Shown here piece after piece: positions 52,989 to 62,290 of a stretch of 64,000 nucleotides of DNA. The DNA is from Chloroflexota bacterium (lineage in GTDB: Bacteria; Chloroflexota; Anaerolineae; J036; Brachytrichaceae), in assembly GCA_025354985.1 (NCBI GenBank), contig JANXLU010000087.1, positions 18,813 to 82,812 on the forward strand, given 5' to 3'. Under the pieces are notes generated by a model, which was not told the origin of the DNA, did not search any database, and saw only the letters and a program-made list of their open reading frames with translations. A program made the translations under genes and the position numbers. Numbering within the stretch: position 1 is the first letter of the stretch; every line of letters begins with the position of its first letter.

Positions 52989-54299
52989 ATGAGGTTTACA
53001 TCCAACATGAGCAACGGAACAATTGCAGGCGCCAACCCTTCTCTTTCGGAGATTGACAACTCCATTCACGATCTTGTTGCACGGCATGAGCAGCTAAATG
53101 ACCGGGATTGCATCATGCTGTATGCCGGCACCAACACCATGAATCCACGCGCGCGTGCCCTGCTCAGTTCTTCAATAGGCGGCAGACCCGCACTGGGGCA
53201 CCCGGGCGAAAAGTACAACAAAGGGATGATCTATTCCGAACAGATTGAGGCCACCTGCACTGTATTGCTCAAACGGCTATTCAAGGCGCAGTTCGTTGAG
53301 CACCGTGTGGCGAGCGGGAGCATGGCAAATTTGTATGCGTGCATGGCGACATGCAATCCCGGCGATGTCATCTTTTCCTTTCCAGACTGGGCCGCCGGTC
53401 ATCCGACACACCGCAGCGTCGGCGCAGCCGGGCTTTATGGTCTAAACATCCGTGATGTACCGATAGAGCCGGCGACAATGGACATAGACGTGCCCGCCTT
53501 GCGCGAAAAGGCTCTCGTAGAACGACCCAAGTTAATCATCGTTGCAGGGAGCATGTGTCTATTTCCCTACAACGTGTCCGGGGTGCGCGCCGTCGCGGAC
53601 GAGGTAGGCGCCAGAGTGCTATATGACGCCGCACACATGGGTGGCCTCATCGTGGGTGGTGAATTTCAAGACCCTCTTCGAGAGGGCGCCCACTTACTGA
53701 CGGGCAGCACATATAAAAGCTTTGGCGGACCATCCAGCGGCTTTGTAGCCACAAACGATTCAGTTATTGCGTCTCGAATCGATGCGATCGCCTATCCCGG
53801 TCTGACCGCAAACTTTGACATGAGCAAGACGGCATCGCTTGCCGTCGGCATCCTCGATCTGCTTCAACACGGTCACGACTACGCCAAAATGTGCGTTGCC
53901 AACGCGCAGGCACTTGCCGCAGATATGGACCGGCTTGGTCTGGACGTATTCGCCGTGCCCCGAAAGGGCTTCACGGCCTCACACCATATCGCGCTGCGGG
54001 CGAACAACTACGGCGGTGGTGACTCGGCATGCAAGCGTCTTGAGCGCGCCAATATTATTGCGACCGGCATCGGCTTACCGGGCCCACAAGCACCTGAGGA
54101 CTATAACGCGATACGAATTGGCACTCAGGAAATTACCCGCTGGGGAATGCAACCTGATGACATGTGCGAAGTCGCCGAGTTCATAGCCAACATATTGGTT
54201 CGGGGACAAATACCTGAGTCAATACTTCCCAAGGTCCTTGAATTTCGAGGCAGGTTCCAGGCACTCCATTACATCCGCCCAAGTGCGGAATCCGTCTGA
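52989..54299 (+). CDS. Serine-hydroxymethyltransferase-like PLP enzyme
   Basis: The 436-residue protein has the fold type I PLP pattern of SHMT-like enzymes. A substrate loop reads GHPGEKYNKGMIYSEQIE, the cofactor region has ASGSMANLYACM, the PLP Asp/His segment is VLYDAAHMGGLIVGGEF, and the lysine is in LLTGSTYKSFGGPSSGF. True GlyA has TTTHKTLRGPRGG at that last place and a YPGRRYYGG-like loop earlier, so this is a divergent member. It may be a 2-methylserine or other beta-hydroxy amino acid aldolase or hydroxymethyltransferase rather than the housekeeping enzyme. It follows the transsulfuration gene by 6 bp. ATG 53007 is an alternative start. Confidence 0.8.
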   Translation: MRFTSNMSNGTIAGANPSLSEIDNSIHDLVARHEQLNDRDCIMLYAGTNTMNPRARALLSSSIGGRPALGHPGEKYNKGMIYSEQIEATCTVLLKRLFKAQFVEHRVASGSMANLYACMATCNPGDVIFSFPDWAAGHPTHRSVGAAGLYGLNIRDVPIEPATMDIDVPALREKALVERPKLIIVAGSMCLFPYNVSGVRAVADEVGARVLYDAAHMGGLIVGGEFQDPLREGAHLLTGSTYKSFGGPSSGFVATNDSVIASRIDAIAYPGLTANFDMSKTASLAVGILDLLQHGHDYAKMCVANAQALAADMDRLGLDVFAVPRKGFTASHHIALRANNYGGGDSACKRLERANIIATGIGLPGPQAPEDYNAIRIGTQEITRWGMQPDDMCEVAEFIANILVRGQIPESILPKVLEFRGRFQALHYIRPSAESV

Positions 54300-54310
54300 A
54301 CTGGTCGCGA

Positions 54311-54316
54311 TATACT
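54311..54316 (+). promoter_or_regulatory. -10 element of the lipoprotein gene
   Basis: TATACT with 7 nt to the ATG at 54324. It lies in the 24-bp gap after the SHMT-like gene. Confidence 0.5.
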
Positions 54317-54323
54317 CGTTTGA

Positions 54324-55577
54324 ATGAATCGTTGGACCGGCGCGGCCGCCATGTTGGCATTGGCGACTACCTTGTTTGGGTGCGGCGCTCGTGACGCGGT
54401 GAGTGCGCCCACGGTGGCACCCTCAACCATTACTCCAAACGCGGATGGGAAGGACGATGTGGCCAGCATTACATATCGTGTAAATGAAGCTGCAACGGTC
54501 GACATATATCTTTCAGACGCAACCGGAAAACGCTTTGCCCTGCGTCGTTCAGAAGAACGCACACCAAGCCCGGTGCCATATCAGTTGCTATTTAGTGGCG
54601 TCTCAAACGGACGCCTGGTTCCTGACGGCGCATACACCTGGCATTTGGATGCAACGGCGCAGGGGCGCACCCAATCATTTAGCGGCACACTGCTAATTCG
54701 CGACGGTCAACAAGCGTTTCCCGCCATAAAAGATTTCACGATAAGTTCAAAAGTGCTTTCACCAAATCGGGATGCGATCGATGACCATGTTTACGTTGGC
54801 ATGTATTTGACGGCCAGGGCCAAACTCTCAGTCTTTGTGGAAGGACCAAATGGCTATCACTTTGACGTACCGCGGCGCGAAGGCAACCTGCTTCGACCTC
54901 AAACAGAACTTGAAGTATTGGATCCGGGTCGATATGAGTTTGATTACGACGGCGGCATCAACAGCAATGCCGAGCCGCCGCCTGATGGCAACTACGTTCT
55001 GGTGGCGCAAAGTGAGGACAAAATCGGGCAAAGAAGCGTGGTAACCGCCCCGATATCGCTTGTTGAAAGCGGGCGCCCCGCCGCCGAGATCACTATTCAA
55101 CCACTTGACGGAAACGGGGTAAGCTGGTCGCGAACTGGCTCGCTGGTCACCATGCAACTTGGTGACGTCATGTACTTTACGGCTTCCGTGCAAAATGTGG
55201 GCACGGTACCCATTAGAACGGCCGGCCCCTTCGTGGGCGCCGATTGTTACAGCATGACCGACAACTGGTATACGAAGGGATTTCGGCAGGAGCCGGGTAT
55301 TTTCCGAGTTGGTCTTGACTATGATTCGAACCCGGGCGCAGATCACCCATTCCGTTGGGGAGTTGGTTCATTGCAGAATCTGACCAAAGTTGAACGGGAC
55401 GGAAACACGCTCTATTACCTACCGGTAGGGGCTCAATCGGTGGTGCAAGGTTGCGTCCGGTTCGACAAGGTGCCGGTGCGCAATCCATTCAACTTATGGG
55501 CCGCGCTCATTCAAGAGGATGTCGAGGTAGTAAATGACCATGTAACACCGGTTCTGATACAGTTGGTGACGAAGTAG
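54324..55577 (+). CDS. Lipoprotein with FlgD/Ig-like repeats, unknown function
   Basis: The 417-residue protein has a lipoprotein signal, LALATTLFGCG, with Cys20 as the probable acylated residue. Two related beta-sandwich modules follow. Each starts with a calcium-binding-like S-P-N-x-D motif (STITPNADGKDDVASITY and SKVLSPNRDAIDDHVYV) and contains an FlgD-like hairpin (GRLVPDGAYTWHLDA and PPPDGNYVLVAQS). The last ~150 residues form an unidentified domain (YFTASVQNVGTVPIR, GADCYSMTDNWY). It is probably a surface-exposed binding or structural protein. A glycosyltransferase gene follows after 3 bp. Confidence 0.8.
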   Translation: MNRWTGAAAMLALATTLFGCGARDAVSAPTVAPSTITPNADGKDDVASITYRVNEAATVDIYLSDATGKRFALRRSEERTPSPVPYQLLFSGVSNGRLVPDGAYTWHLDATAQGRTQSFSGTLLIRDGQQAFPAIKDFTISSKVLSPNRDAIDDHVYVGMYLTARAKLSVFVEGPNGYHFDVPRREGNLLRPQTELEVLDPGRYEFDYDGGINSNAEPPPDGNYVLVAQSEDKIGQRSVVTAPISLVESGRPAAEITIQPLDGNGVSWSRTGSLVTMQLGDVMYFTASVQNVGTVPIRTAGPFVGADCYSMTDNWYTKGFRQEPGIFRVGLDYDSNPGADHPFRWGVGSLQNLTKVERDGNTLYYLPVGAQSVVQGCVRFDKVPVRNPFNLWAALIQEDVEVVNDHVTPVLIQLVTK

Positions 55578-55580
55578 ACC

Positions 55581-56276
55581 TTGAAAGTTACCGTCGTACT
55601 ACCCACGTATAACGAAGCGGAAAATATCGCCCTACTGCTGCCACAGTTGCTCGAGCTTGACGTTGATGTGTGCGTTGTTGATGATGCCTCGCCGGATGGC
55701 ACGGGGGCGCTTGCCGAAGCGTTTGCGCTGAAGGAACCAAGGGTTAGTGTTATCCATCGATCTGGCAAGCTCGGACTGGGCACGGCCTACGTTGCCGGAT
55801 TTTCACATGTGCTGGCCGCAGGCGCGGATGCCGTACTCACGATGGATGCGGACTTTTCCCACCACCCGAGATATATCCCGGCGATGCTGGCTGCGATCGA
55901 GCAGGCCGACCTCGTGATAGGTTCGCGATATGTTCCGGGCGGCCGCGTGCTATATCCGCTACACCGGCGGTTGCTGAGCCGGGTGGCCAATTTGGTGGCA
56001 CGATCGGCGCTCAACCTGCGCGCGCGGGATTGCACCGCGGGATTCCGCCTGTATCGCGCCACCGTGTTGCGCAATGCACCCATCGACCGCATAAAGTCAA
56101 ATGGATATTCATTTCTTGTTGAGATGTTGCGCGCTGTTACGCGTCAAAACATTCGAATTGTTGAGGTACCAATCGTCTTTGCCGATCGCACACTTGGCAA
56201 GAGCAAAATATCGTCAATGGAAATATATAAGGGCATGCGAACCGTCGCAAGACTCGCGCTAAAGGGGGACAAATGA
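55581..56276 (+). CDS. Polyprenol-phosphate mannose synthase-like glycosyltransferase (GT2)
   Basis: Start is TTG at 55581, giving 231 residues. The GT-A fold shows KVTVVLPTYNEAENI, DDASPDGTGALAEA, the metal-binding DxD region TMDADFSHHP, and SRYVPGGRVLYPLHRRLLS. It lacks C-terminal membrane helices, like the soluble catalytic form of dolichol-phosphate mannose synthase. It would charge polyprenyl phosphate with mannose (or glucose) for use by GT-C enzymes such as the candidate at 6562-8940. Its stop overlaps the start of cofE (ATGA). Confidence 0.9.
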   Translation: MKVTVVLPTYNEAENIALLLPQLLELDVDVCVVDDASPDGTGALAEAFALKEPRVSVIHRSGKLGLGTAYVAGFSHVLAAGADAVLTMDADFSHHPRYIPAMLAAIEQADLVIGSRYVPGGRVLYPLHRRLLSRVANLVARSALNLRARDCTAGFRLYRATVLRNAPIDRIKSNGYSFLVEMLRAVTRQNIRIVEVPIVFADRTLGKSKISSMEIYKGMRTVARLALKGDK

Positions 56277-57022
56277 TCATGGAGTTGGTGCCGGTTCCCA
56301 ACCTGCCGATCATCAAGCCAGGCGATGACCTTGCCGAACTATTGGTCGGCGCGCTCAGACCGCTGCAACCCGGGCCGGGAGACATCCTCGTCGTCACGTC
56401 CAAAATCGTGAGCAAGGCCGAAGGTCGATTTGTAAACCTCCGGGACATCACCCCGTCTGCCGAGGCAACGACATTGGCAGACCACACTCAAAAGGACCCG
56501 CGACTTGTCGAGTTAATTCTGCGTGAATCAAAGTCCGTGTCGCGATCCGCACCAACGGTATTAATTACGGAACACAAGCTTGGATTTGTATCAGCAAACG
56601 CGGCGATTGATCACAGCAATACGAGCACAGATCCGGATATTGTGCTTTTGATGCCGCGTGACCCGGACGCAAGCGCACGGCAACTGTACAACCATGTGAT
56701 GCGCGCACTTGGCCTGCCCATACCGATCGTAATTGCCGACAGCCATGGCCGGCCCCATCGTATGGGCACCGTTGGCGTGGCCGTGGGCCTTGCAGGTATG
56801 CCAGGCGTTGAGGATTGGCGCGGCAGGGCAGATCTGTTCGGGTTCAAATTACAGCACACTGAAATTGGCCTTGCGGACATGGTCGCTTCGGCCGCCACGC
56901 TGGCGCTGGGTCAGGCGGCCGAAGGCATACCAGCGGTGTTGGTCCGCGGCGTGACCTTTGTCCCGCGCGATGGCACGGCGGCGGAGATCGTCCGTCCGGC
57001 CCATATGAACCTGTTCAAATAG
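56273..57022 (+). CDS. cofE: Coenzyme F420-0:L-glutamate ligase
   Basis: The 249-residue enzyme adds gamma-linked glutamates to F420-0 using GTP. Typical stretches are LPIIKPGDDLAELLVGAL, GDILVVTSKIVSKAEGR, the VSANAAIDHSN loop, and IADSHGRPHRMGTVGVAVG. It lacks the C-terminal FbiB nitroreductase domain of actinobacteria, so it is the short CofE form. Presence of cofE implies F420-dependent redox chemistry in this organism. The ATG overlaps the stop of the upstream glycosyltransferase; a second ATG two codons later is possible. Confidence 0.93.
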   Translation: MIMELVPVPNLPIIKPGDDLAELLVGALRPLQPGPGDILVVTSKIVSKAEGRFVNLRDITPSAEATTLADHTQKDPRLVELILRESKSVSRSAPTVLITEHKLGFVSANAAIDHSNTSTDPDIVLLMPRDPDASARQLYNHVMRALGLPIPIVIADSHGRPHRMGTVGVAVGLAGMPGVEDWRGRADLFGFKLQHTEIGLADMVASAATLALGQAAEGIPAVLVRGVTFVPRDGTAAEIVRPAHMNLFK

Positions 57023-57054
57023 TCCGCTGCACGCCAACTTATAACGGGCACCTA

Positions 57055-57945
57055 CTAATCGGAATCTTTGACGATCTTGCTAAAAACCGTAGTGAATTCT
57101 TCATCCGAGTAAAACTCGATGACAATTCTGCCGCCTTTGCGGCTGCGTTCGATCCCAACCTTGGTCCCGAGCGTTTCCCGCAAACGTGTTTCATATTCGC
57201 GGGCATTGTCAATTTTTGTCTCGGCTTCGGCGGTCTTTTGCGGGCGCTTGGGAGAAGCCATGCGCCGGGCCATCTCCTCGGCCTGACGCACGCTTAGAGC
57301 CTTCTTTATTATTTCGTCAACCACTACAAACTGGTCCACGGCATCGCTAAGCCCGAGCAACACGCGTGCATGGCCTTCGGTCAACCGCCCCTCAAGCAAC
57401 AACTGCTGAATTTGATCCGGTAGCTTGAGCAAACGCAGCGTATTAGTTACCGCCACTCGGCTTTTGCCCACCCGCTGCGCCAGTTGATCATGGGTGAGAT
57501 CGAACTCATTTACCAGTGACTGGAACGCCAGGGCTTCTTCGACCGCATTCAGGTCGGCGCGCTGGATGTTTTCAACCAGGGCCATTTCCATGGTTTGCTG
57601 CGGTGAAACGTCTTTGATCACCACGGGCACTTTCTTAAGGCTTGCCAACATGGCTGCACGCCAGCGTCGCTCACCTGCAATCAGTGTATAGGGTGGCACA
57701 CCCGTGCCAATGCTGCGGCTGACTATCAGCGGCTGGATGACGCCATGTTCCTTGATGCTGGCGGACAACTCGCGCAATTTTTCATCATCAAAAACGCTCC
57801 TGGGTTGCTCTGGATTAGCGCGCACGTCGCCGATGGCGACCTCTGTTGAAGCGCCAAAGGGAGCAAGCGATATGTCGGATACCGGCGTCGACCGTTGCGG
57901 TATCAACGCGTCTAAACCCCGACCCAATCCAAATGTTTTTGCCAT
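57055..57945 (-). CDS. parB: Chromosome-partitioning protein ParB
   Basis: From ATG 57945 the protein has 296 residues and starts KTFGLGRGLDALIPQ, the ParA-stimulating N-terminus. The CTPase/ParB core has RANPEQPRSVFDDEKLRELS and the GERRWRAAMLA motif. The helix-turn-helix that binds parS is LTHDQLAQRVGKSRVAVTNT. A C-terminal dimerisation segment includes GGRIVIEFYSDEEF. It starts 4 bp after the parA stop. The pair segregates the origin region. No parS-like palindrome was found by eye in the window. Confidence 0.96.
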   Translation of the reverse strand: MAKTFGLGRGLDALIPQRSTPVSDISLAPFGASTEVAIGDVRANPEQPRSVFDDEKLRELSASIKEHGVIQPLIVSRSIGTGVPPYTLIAGERRWRAAMLASLKKVPVVIKDVSPQQTMEMALVENIQRADLNAVEEALAFQSLVNEFDLTHDQLAQRVGKSRVAVTNTLRLLKLPDQIQQLLLEGRLTEGHARVLLGLSDAVDQFVVVDEIIKKALSVRQAEEMARRMASPKRPQKTAEAETKIDNAREYETRLRETLGTKVGIERSRKGGRIVIEFYSDEEFTTVFSKIVKDSD

Positions 57946-57949
57946 TTTG

Positions 57950-58750
57950 TTACCCGGCCACAAGAACATCGTTCACCACGTCCGCTCCCACCCTGTCTGC
58001 CAGCACTTCCTGGGCCAGCGCCGCATACGCCACAGCACCGGATGAAGTCGGTGCATAGGTCAAAATGGGTTGGCCATAACTTGGAGCTTCGCTCAGGCGC
58101 ACACTGCGCGGAATACGCGTCTTAAACACTTTGGAGGGAAAGTGCTTTTCAACTTCCGCGACCACTTGCGCCGACAACTGTGTGCGTGGGTCATACATGG
58201 TCATCACCATGCCGGTGATATCAATGTGACTGTTGAGACGTTGTTTGACCAAGCTCAGTGTCCGTGTTAACTGACCCAAGCCTTCCAACGCCAGATATTC
58301 ACACTGTACTGGCACAAGCACCCCCGTGGCGCATGTCAACGCATTTACAGTGAGCATGCCCAAAGAGGGCGGGCAATCCATCAATACATAATCGTAGGAC
58401 GACAGAACCGGCGCCAGCGCGTGCTGCAGCCGTCGCTCGCGGTCAAATTCACTTACAAGCTCTATTTCAGCCGCCGCCAAATCCGGAACGCTCGGAATGA
58501 TGTGCAACTTGATCCGCTCGCTATAAAGCGTGGCGGCCGAAGCACTGGCTTTCTCAAGCACAACGTCATACGTACTTACCGGCAAACCGGCCCGCTGGAT
58601 GCCCAAGCTGCTGGTCGCATTTCCTTGCGGGTCAAGATCCACCACAAGTACGCGTTTGCCTGCTGCGGCAAGATAAGCGGCCAAATTTACGGCGGTGGTG
58701 GTCTTCCCCACGCCACCCTTCTGATTGACGACCGCGAAAATATGCGCCAT
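57950..58750 (-). CDS. parA: Chromosome-partitioning ATPase ParA (Soj)
   Basis: From ATG 58750 the 266-residue protein starts HIFAVVNQKGGVGKTTTAVN, the deviant Walker A with the signature lysine. It continues with VDLDPQGNATSSLG (Walker A') and YVLMDCPPSLGMLTVNAL (Walker B). It is a typical short chromosomal ParA without the N-terminal HTH of plasmid forms. An 18-residue extension upstream (from 58804) would overlap the divergent DUF952 gene and is unlikely. ParA is followed by parB after 4 bp. Confidence 0.96.
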   Translation of the reverse strand: MAHIFAVVNQKGGVGKTTTAVNLAAYLAAAGKRVLVVDLDPQGNATSSLGIQRAGLPVSTYDVVLEKASASAATLYSERIKLHIIPSVPDLAAAEIELVSEFDRERRLQHALAPVLSSYDYVLMDCPPSLGMLTVNALTCATGVLVPVQCEYLALEGLGQLTRTLSLVKQRLNSHIDITGMVMTMYDPRTQLSAQVVAEVEKHFPSKVFKTRIPRSVRLSEAPSYGQPILTYAPTSSGAVAYAALAQEVLADRVGADVVNDVLVAG

Positions 58751-58779
58751 TGTGCGGCGCGATGATACACGACGTGAAG

Positions 58780-58785
58780 TAAGAT
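58780..58785 (+). promoter_or_regulatory. -10-like element of the DUF952 gene
   Basis: TAAGAT with 7 nt to the ATG at 58793, in the 42-bp divergent gap with parA. Confidence 0.4.
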
Positions 58786-58792
58786 TCCAGAT

Positions 58793-59521
58793 ATGATCCT
58801 GCATCTCGTGCTAGCGAACGAATGGGAATCCTCGCCAACGGATCAGCCATTTGTGCCCGCTGATTTTGCAAAAGATGGCTTTGTCCATTGCACCGGCGAT
58901 TACGAAACGCTGTTGAAGGTGGCAAACCAGTTTTATGTGGCACGGTCTGGAACCTTTTTCGTACTGGTCATCGATGAGACAAAATTGGCGTCTGTGGTGA
59001 AGTGGGAGGCGCCCATACACCCGGAGACCGATCAACGCGCGCCGATCCTCCCAATTGAACTTGGCGACGCCCACATTGCTGCGCATACGGATTTACCGCA
59101 TGCGGAACACGCCAGGGAGATTGTCCAATCCAATATTTCTGATTCGGTGGCGACCACCACGTTTCCACATATTTATGGTCCGATCAATCGTGACGCCATA
59201 ACGTTCATTCAGACTTGCAGGCGTGCTGCTGACGGTGTGTTCATCGGTTTTGAGAGGCAGCCCGCATCACCCGCACAACCGATCATGGCCAAGGTGACTG
59301 ATGTTCAACTTCCACCGCCAGTATCACCGGAATCTGCCACCAGCAAAAAGGTGCAGGGTGACAGGCCTGATCAAAACAATCCATTGGGTCTCAAAAGACA
59401 CAGTGAGCTGGCAAATGAATTATTGGACGCGACAGATGGCGTGAGCGAAGCGCTCAAACGGTTGAAGGATCGTACAGAGGCACATCTTGCGGAACTGGAT
59501 GAGAATATTAAAAAAATATGA
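58793..59521 (+). CDS. DUF952-domain protein with C-terminal extension
   Basis: A 242-residue cytosolic protein. The first ~115 residues match DUF952: [32 protein letters not shown], and [16 protein letters not shown]. This small family is related in fold to ADP-ribosyltransferase-like proteins and has no proven activity. The family is usually ~110 residues. Here a Pro/Gln-rich spacer and a charged helical tail ([20 protein letters not shown]), probably a coiled coil, follow. Its stop overlaps the start of the aldo/keto reductase gene (ATGA). It is divergent from parA. Confidence 0.8.
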   Translation: MILHLVLANEWESSPTDQPFVPADFAKDGFVHCTGDYETLLKVANQFYVARSGTFFVLVIDETKLASVVKWEAPIHPETDQRAPILPIELGDAHIAAHTDLPHAEHAREIVQSNISDSVATTTFPHIYGPINRDAITFIQTCRRAADGVFIGFERQPASPAQPIMAKVTDVQLPPPVSPESATSKKVQGDRPDQNNPLGLKRHSELANELLDATDGVSEALKRLKDRTEAHLAELDENIKKI

Positions 59522-60387
59522 TTTCTAAAATACCATTTGGCCGAACGGGACACATGAGCACGCGCGCGCTTTTTGGAGGCGCCGCACTGGGAAAGGTAAC
59601 TCAGGCGGAAGCTGACGCCACGCTCGACGTATTGTTACAGTATGGGATCAACCACATCGACACTGCGGCAAGTTATGGGGATTCCGAGCTGCGCATCGGA
59701 CCCTGGATGAAACACCACAGAAAAGATTTCTTTCTTGCCAGCAAAACCGGGGACCGCACTCGCCTGGCAGCTCGGGACTCCATTCACCGTTCCCTCGAAC
59801 GGTTGCAAACGGACCAGCTGGATTTGATTCAATTGCACGCTTTGATATCCCCGTCCGAGTGGGAAATTGCCATGGGTCCTGGCGGTGCGTTGGAGGCACT
59901 TGTCGAAGCCCGTGAACAAGGTCTGGTTCGGTATATCGGTGTCACCGGTCATGAAGTTTCCATCGCCGGGATGCACCAGCGCAGTTTGAAACAGTTTGAC
60001 TTTGACAGCGTGCTGCTCCCGTACAACTTTCTGATGATGCAAAACCCGGAATATGCCATGGGATTCGAGGAAGTCGTAGCCACGGCCAAACAGCGTCATG
60101 CCGCCGTTCAAACGATCAAGAGCATCACCCGCCGGCGGTGGGTTGGTGAAACCCGATCCGCGAGCACTTGGTACGAGCCTTTGACCGAACAGGCCGACAT
60201 TGACCGGGCCGTTGCCTGGGTTCTTGCTCGACAGGACATTTTTCTAAACACCATTGGCGACATTCACGTGCTACCCAAGGTGTTGGACGCTACCCAACGC
60301 TATTGCTTGGGTGCGATTGCAGCGCCATCAACGGATGAAATGCGCAGGATGGTTGGCGAACAACAAATGTCACCCATGTTTTGGTAG
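59518..60387 (+). CDS. Aldo/keto reductase
   Basis: The 289-residue NADPH-dependent reductase has the family's barrel motifs. The Asp-Tyr segment is [18 protein letters not shown], the catalytic lysine is in [12 protein letters not shown], and the histidine strand is [21 protein letters not shown] follows later. The cofactor-binding end is less canonical than in well-known members ([17 protein letters not shown] in place of IPIPGTS). It reduces carbonyl compounds to alcohols; substrate unknown. It overlaps the DUF952 gene by 4 nt, so both are co-translated. Confidence 0.9.
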   Translation: MISKIPFGRTGHMSTRALFGGAALGKVTQAEADATLDVLLQYGINHIDTAASYGDSELRIGPWMKHHRKDFFLASKTGDRTRLAARDSIHRSLERLQTDQLDLIQLHALISPSEWEIAMGPGGALEALVEAREQGLVRYIGVTGHEVSIAGMHQRSLKQFDFDSVLLPYNFLMMQNPEYAMGFEEVVATAKQRHAAVQTIKSITRRRWVGETRSASTWYEPLTEQADIDRAVAWVLARQDIFLNTIGDIHVLPKVLDATQRYCLGAIAAPSTDEMRRMVGEQQMSPMFW

Positions 60388-60418
60388 GTTTCAGCAGCGC
60401 ACCGCACCTGTTAAACCA

Positions 60419-61273
60419 ATGACAAGTTCCAAAATTTCTAGCACGGTTACACTGTCATTTGACTTTGACGCGATGAGCGTCTGGTTTGGTTACCAACGGA
60501 CGACGCCAGCCATGCTCGCACGTGGAGAATATGGTGCGCGTGTCGGTGTGCCGCGCATCCTGGTCCTCCTGAGCCGATATGACATAAAGGCCACGTTTTT
60601 TGTACCCGGCCATACGGTCGAATCATTCCCGGACGTGGTGGATACAATTCTGAACGCCGGGCACGAAATTGGCCACCACAGTTATGCTCATGTGGACCCA
60701 AGTGAACAATTGGAAGGTGAGGAACGGGCGGACATGGAACGAGCATTTCGAGCACTCGAAAAAATTGGCGTCAAACCACTGGGGTTTCGCTCGCCGTCAG
60801 CCGACTTTTCCGCCAACACGTTGCGGCTGATCGAGGAATTCGGGTTCCTGTATGACAGCAGTCTGATGGCCGATGACTATCACCCGTATCACCCGCGCGT
60901 GGGTGACCTCGTCAGTCAACAATCACCACTCGAGAGGGGCGTTGAGGCCCGCGTTTGGGAACTACCCATGAGTTTTGAGTTTGACGATTGGGCACACTTT
61001 CAGTTCAACTTCAATCCATATCGGGTGGGGCTGAGCTCGCCGGAAAAGGTTCTTGATATTTGGCGGGCGGACTTTGATTGGATGCATGAAAACGTTGTTG
61101 GAGGCCTTCTAAACACCGCCATGCATCCCCAAGTGATCGGGCGGGGACATCGCATTGCAATGCTTGAAACGTTCATCAACCACTGCCTTGGCCGAGGCAA
61201 TACCCGGTTTGCGAAGATGTGTGACGTGGCTTCTACGCTCCCGGCACCACCACCAACACGTGCCAACACATAG
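60419..61273 (+). CDS. Polysaccharide deacetylase (NodB domain)
   Basis: The true start is ATG 60419 (284 residues); reading from 60254 would overlap the reductase gene. The NodB fold shows TLSFDFDAMSVW (metal Asp), ATFFVPGHTVESFPD, the His-x3-His metal motif in GHEIGHHSYAHVDP, and LGFRSPSADFSANTL. The late motif is NTAMHPQVIGRGHRIAML. No signal peptide is present. The pattern resembles the PuuE/allantoinase-like cytosolic subgroup as well as true chitin or peptidoglycan deacetylases, so the substrate may be a small amide rather than a glycan. Confidence 0.9.
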   Translation: MTSSKISSTVTLSFDFDAMSVWFGYQRTTPAMLARGEYGARVGVPRILVLLSRYDIKATFFVPGHTVESFPDVVDTILNAGHEIGHHSYAHVDPSEQLEGEERADMERAFRALEKIGVKPLGFRSPSADFSANTLRLIEEFGFLYDSSLMADDYHPYHPRVGDLVSQQSPLERGVEARVWELPMSFEFDDWAHFQFNFNPYRVGLSSPEKVLDIWRADFDWMHENVVGGLLNTAMHPQVIGRGHRIAMLETFINHCLGRGNTRFAKMCDVASTLPAPPPTRANT

Positions 61274-61291
61274 TCCGGACGTGCCTGTTGG

Positions 61292-62185
61292 TTAGCGGGC
61301 AGGGTTTGAACTTGGAGATTGCCGCCGCAACAACCGTGCGCCAAAAACATGGATGGTAAGCCCGGACATGATGAGCGCACCGGCGACCAACGTCAACGGT
61401 GTTATGGGTTCGCCGAAAACGAGCGCAGTGCCCGTTACTCCGAAAAATGGCACCAGCATGCTAAATGGTGCCACCCTACCCGCACCGTACTCACCAATTA
61501 ACTTTGCCCAAAGCGCGTAGCACAAAATAGTAGCAAGGTAAGCGGTATAAGCCGTGGCAACGATGGTTGAAGCCCCAAGCGATTGCAAGACACGCCCAGG
61601 CGCATCCACGCCTTCTACAAGCACAGACAAAAGAAACATGGGTATGGGTGGAATTAGGCTGGACCACACGCTGAGACCAATCGGATCCACCTTGCCAAGT
61701 TTGCGTGTCACTATATTCCCGCATCCCCACGAAAAAGCGGCTCCCAATATCATCAGCAACCCAATCGCCGGCACTGATGCATCAAATCTAACTGCAACTA
61801 ATGCAAGCCCGGCAAAGGCCACGCATGCGCCCACAATGTTATGCAAAAAAATGCGCTCATGCAGAAAAATAGAGGCGAGCAGCAACGTGAAGAACGCCTG
61901 GGACTGGGCCACGATCGAGGCCAGTCCCGCGGGCATCCCGAGCTTGATACCGCCATATAGCAGACCTGCCTGACCAACACCCATAAACAAGCCATATAGT
62001 AGAAGATACCGTGGCGCCACCACTGGCCGCGGCACAAAGAGAATGGCCGGGAACGCGGAAAGTGCGAATCGAACGGCAACCAAGAGCATGGGAGGCAAAC
62101 CAGCAAGTCCCATTCGAATTGCCACGAAATTGAATCCCCAGATTACGGCAACCAGAAGCGCGAGCGCAATATCGCGCAGTCTCAT
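61292..62185 (-). CDS. EamA-family (DMT superfamily) transporter
   Basis: A 297-residue protein with ten helices and two EamA repeats. The start is IALALLVAVIWGFNFVAIRM, and later come LASIVAQSQAFFTLLLASIF and SMLVPFFGVTGTALVFGEPI. It resembles E. coli YdcZ/EamA-type exporters of amino-acid metabolites such as cysteine derivatives. It is convergent with the deacetylase gene and divergent from the YitT gene, which starts 105 bp away. Substrate unknown. Confidence 0.92.
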   Translation of the reverse strand: MRLRDIALALLVAVIWGFNFVAIRMGLAGLPPMLLVAVRFALSAFPAILFVPRPVVAPRYLLLYGLFMGVGQAGLLYGGIKLGMPAGLASIVAQSQAFFTLLLASIFLHERIFLHNIVGACVAFAGLALVAVRFDASVPAIGLLMILGAAFSWGCGNIVTRKLGKVDPIGLSVWSSLIPPIPMFLLSVLVEGVDAPGRVLQSLGASTIVATAYTAYLATILCYALWAKLIGEYGAGRVAPFSMLVPFFGVTGTALVFGEPITPLTLVAGALIMSGLTIHVFGARLLRRQSPSSNPAR

Positions 62186-62290
62186 GGAATGTTTTGGCGC
62201 ACGGAAAAGGGTGGTTTAGGTGGGCGATCAGCAAACACGTTCAGGCGATTGTCGTCTGATGTGGCGGCTGTGTCAAGTATTGGCAATCTC

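Noticed and set aside
57050..58800. parS sites near parAB
   Set aside because: No TGTTTCACGTGAAACA-like palindrome was found by eye here or elsewhere in the window.
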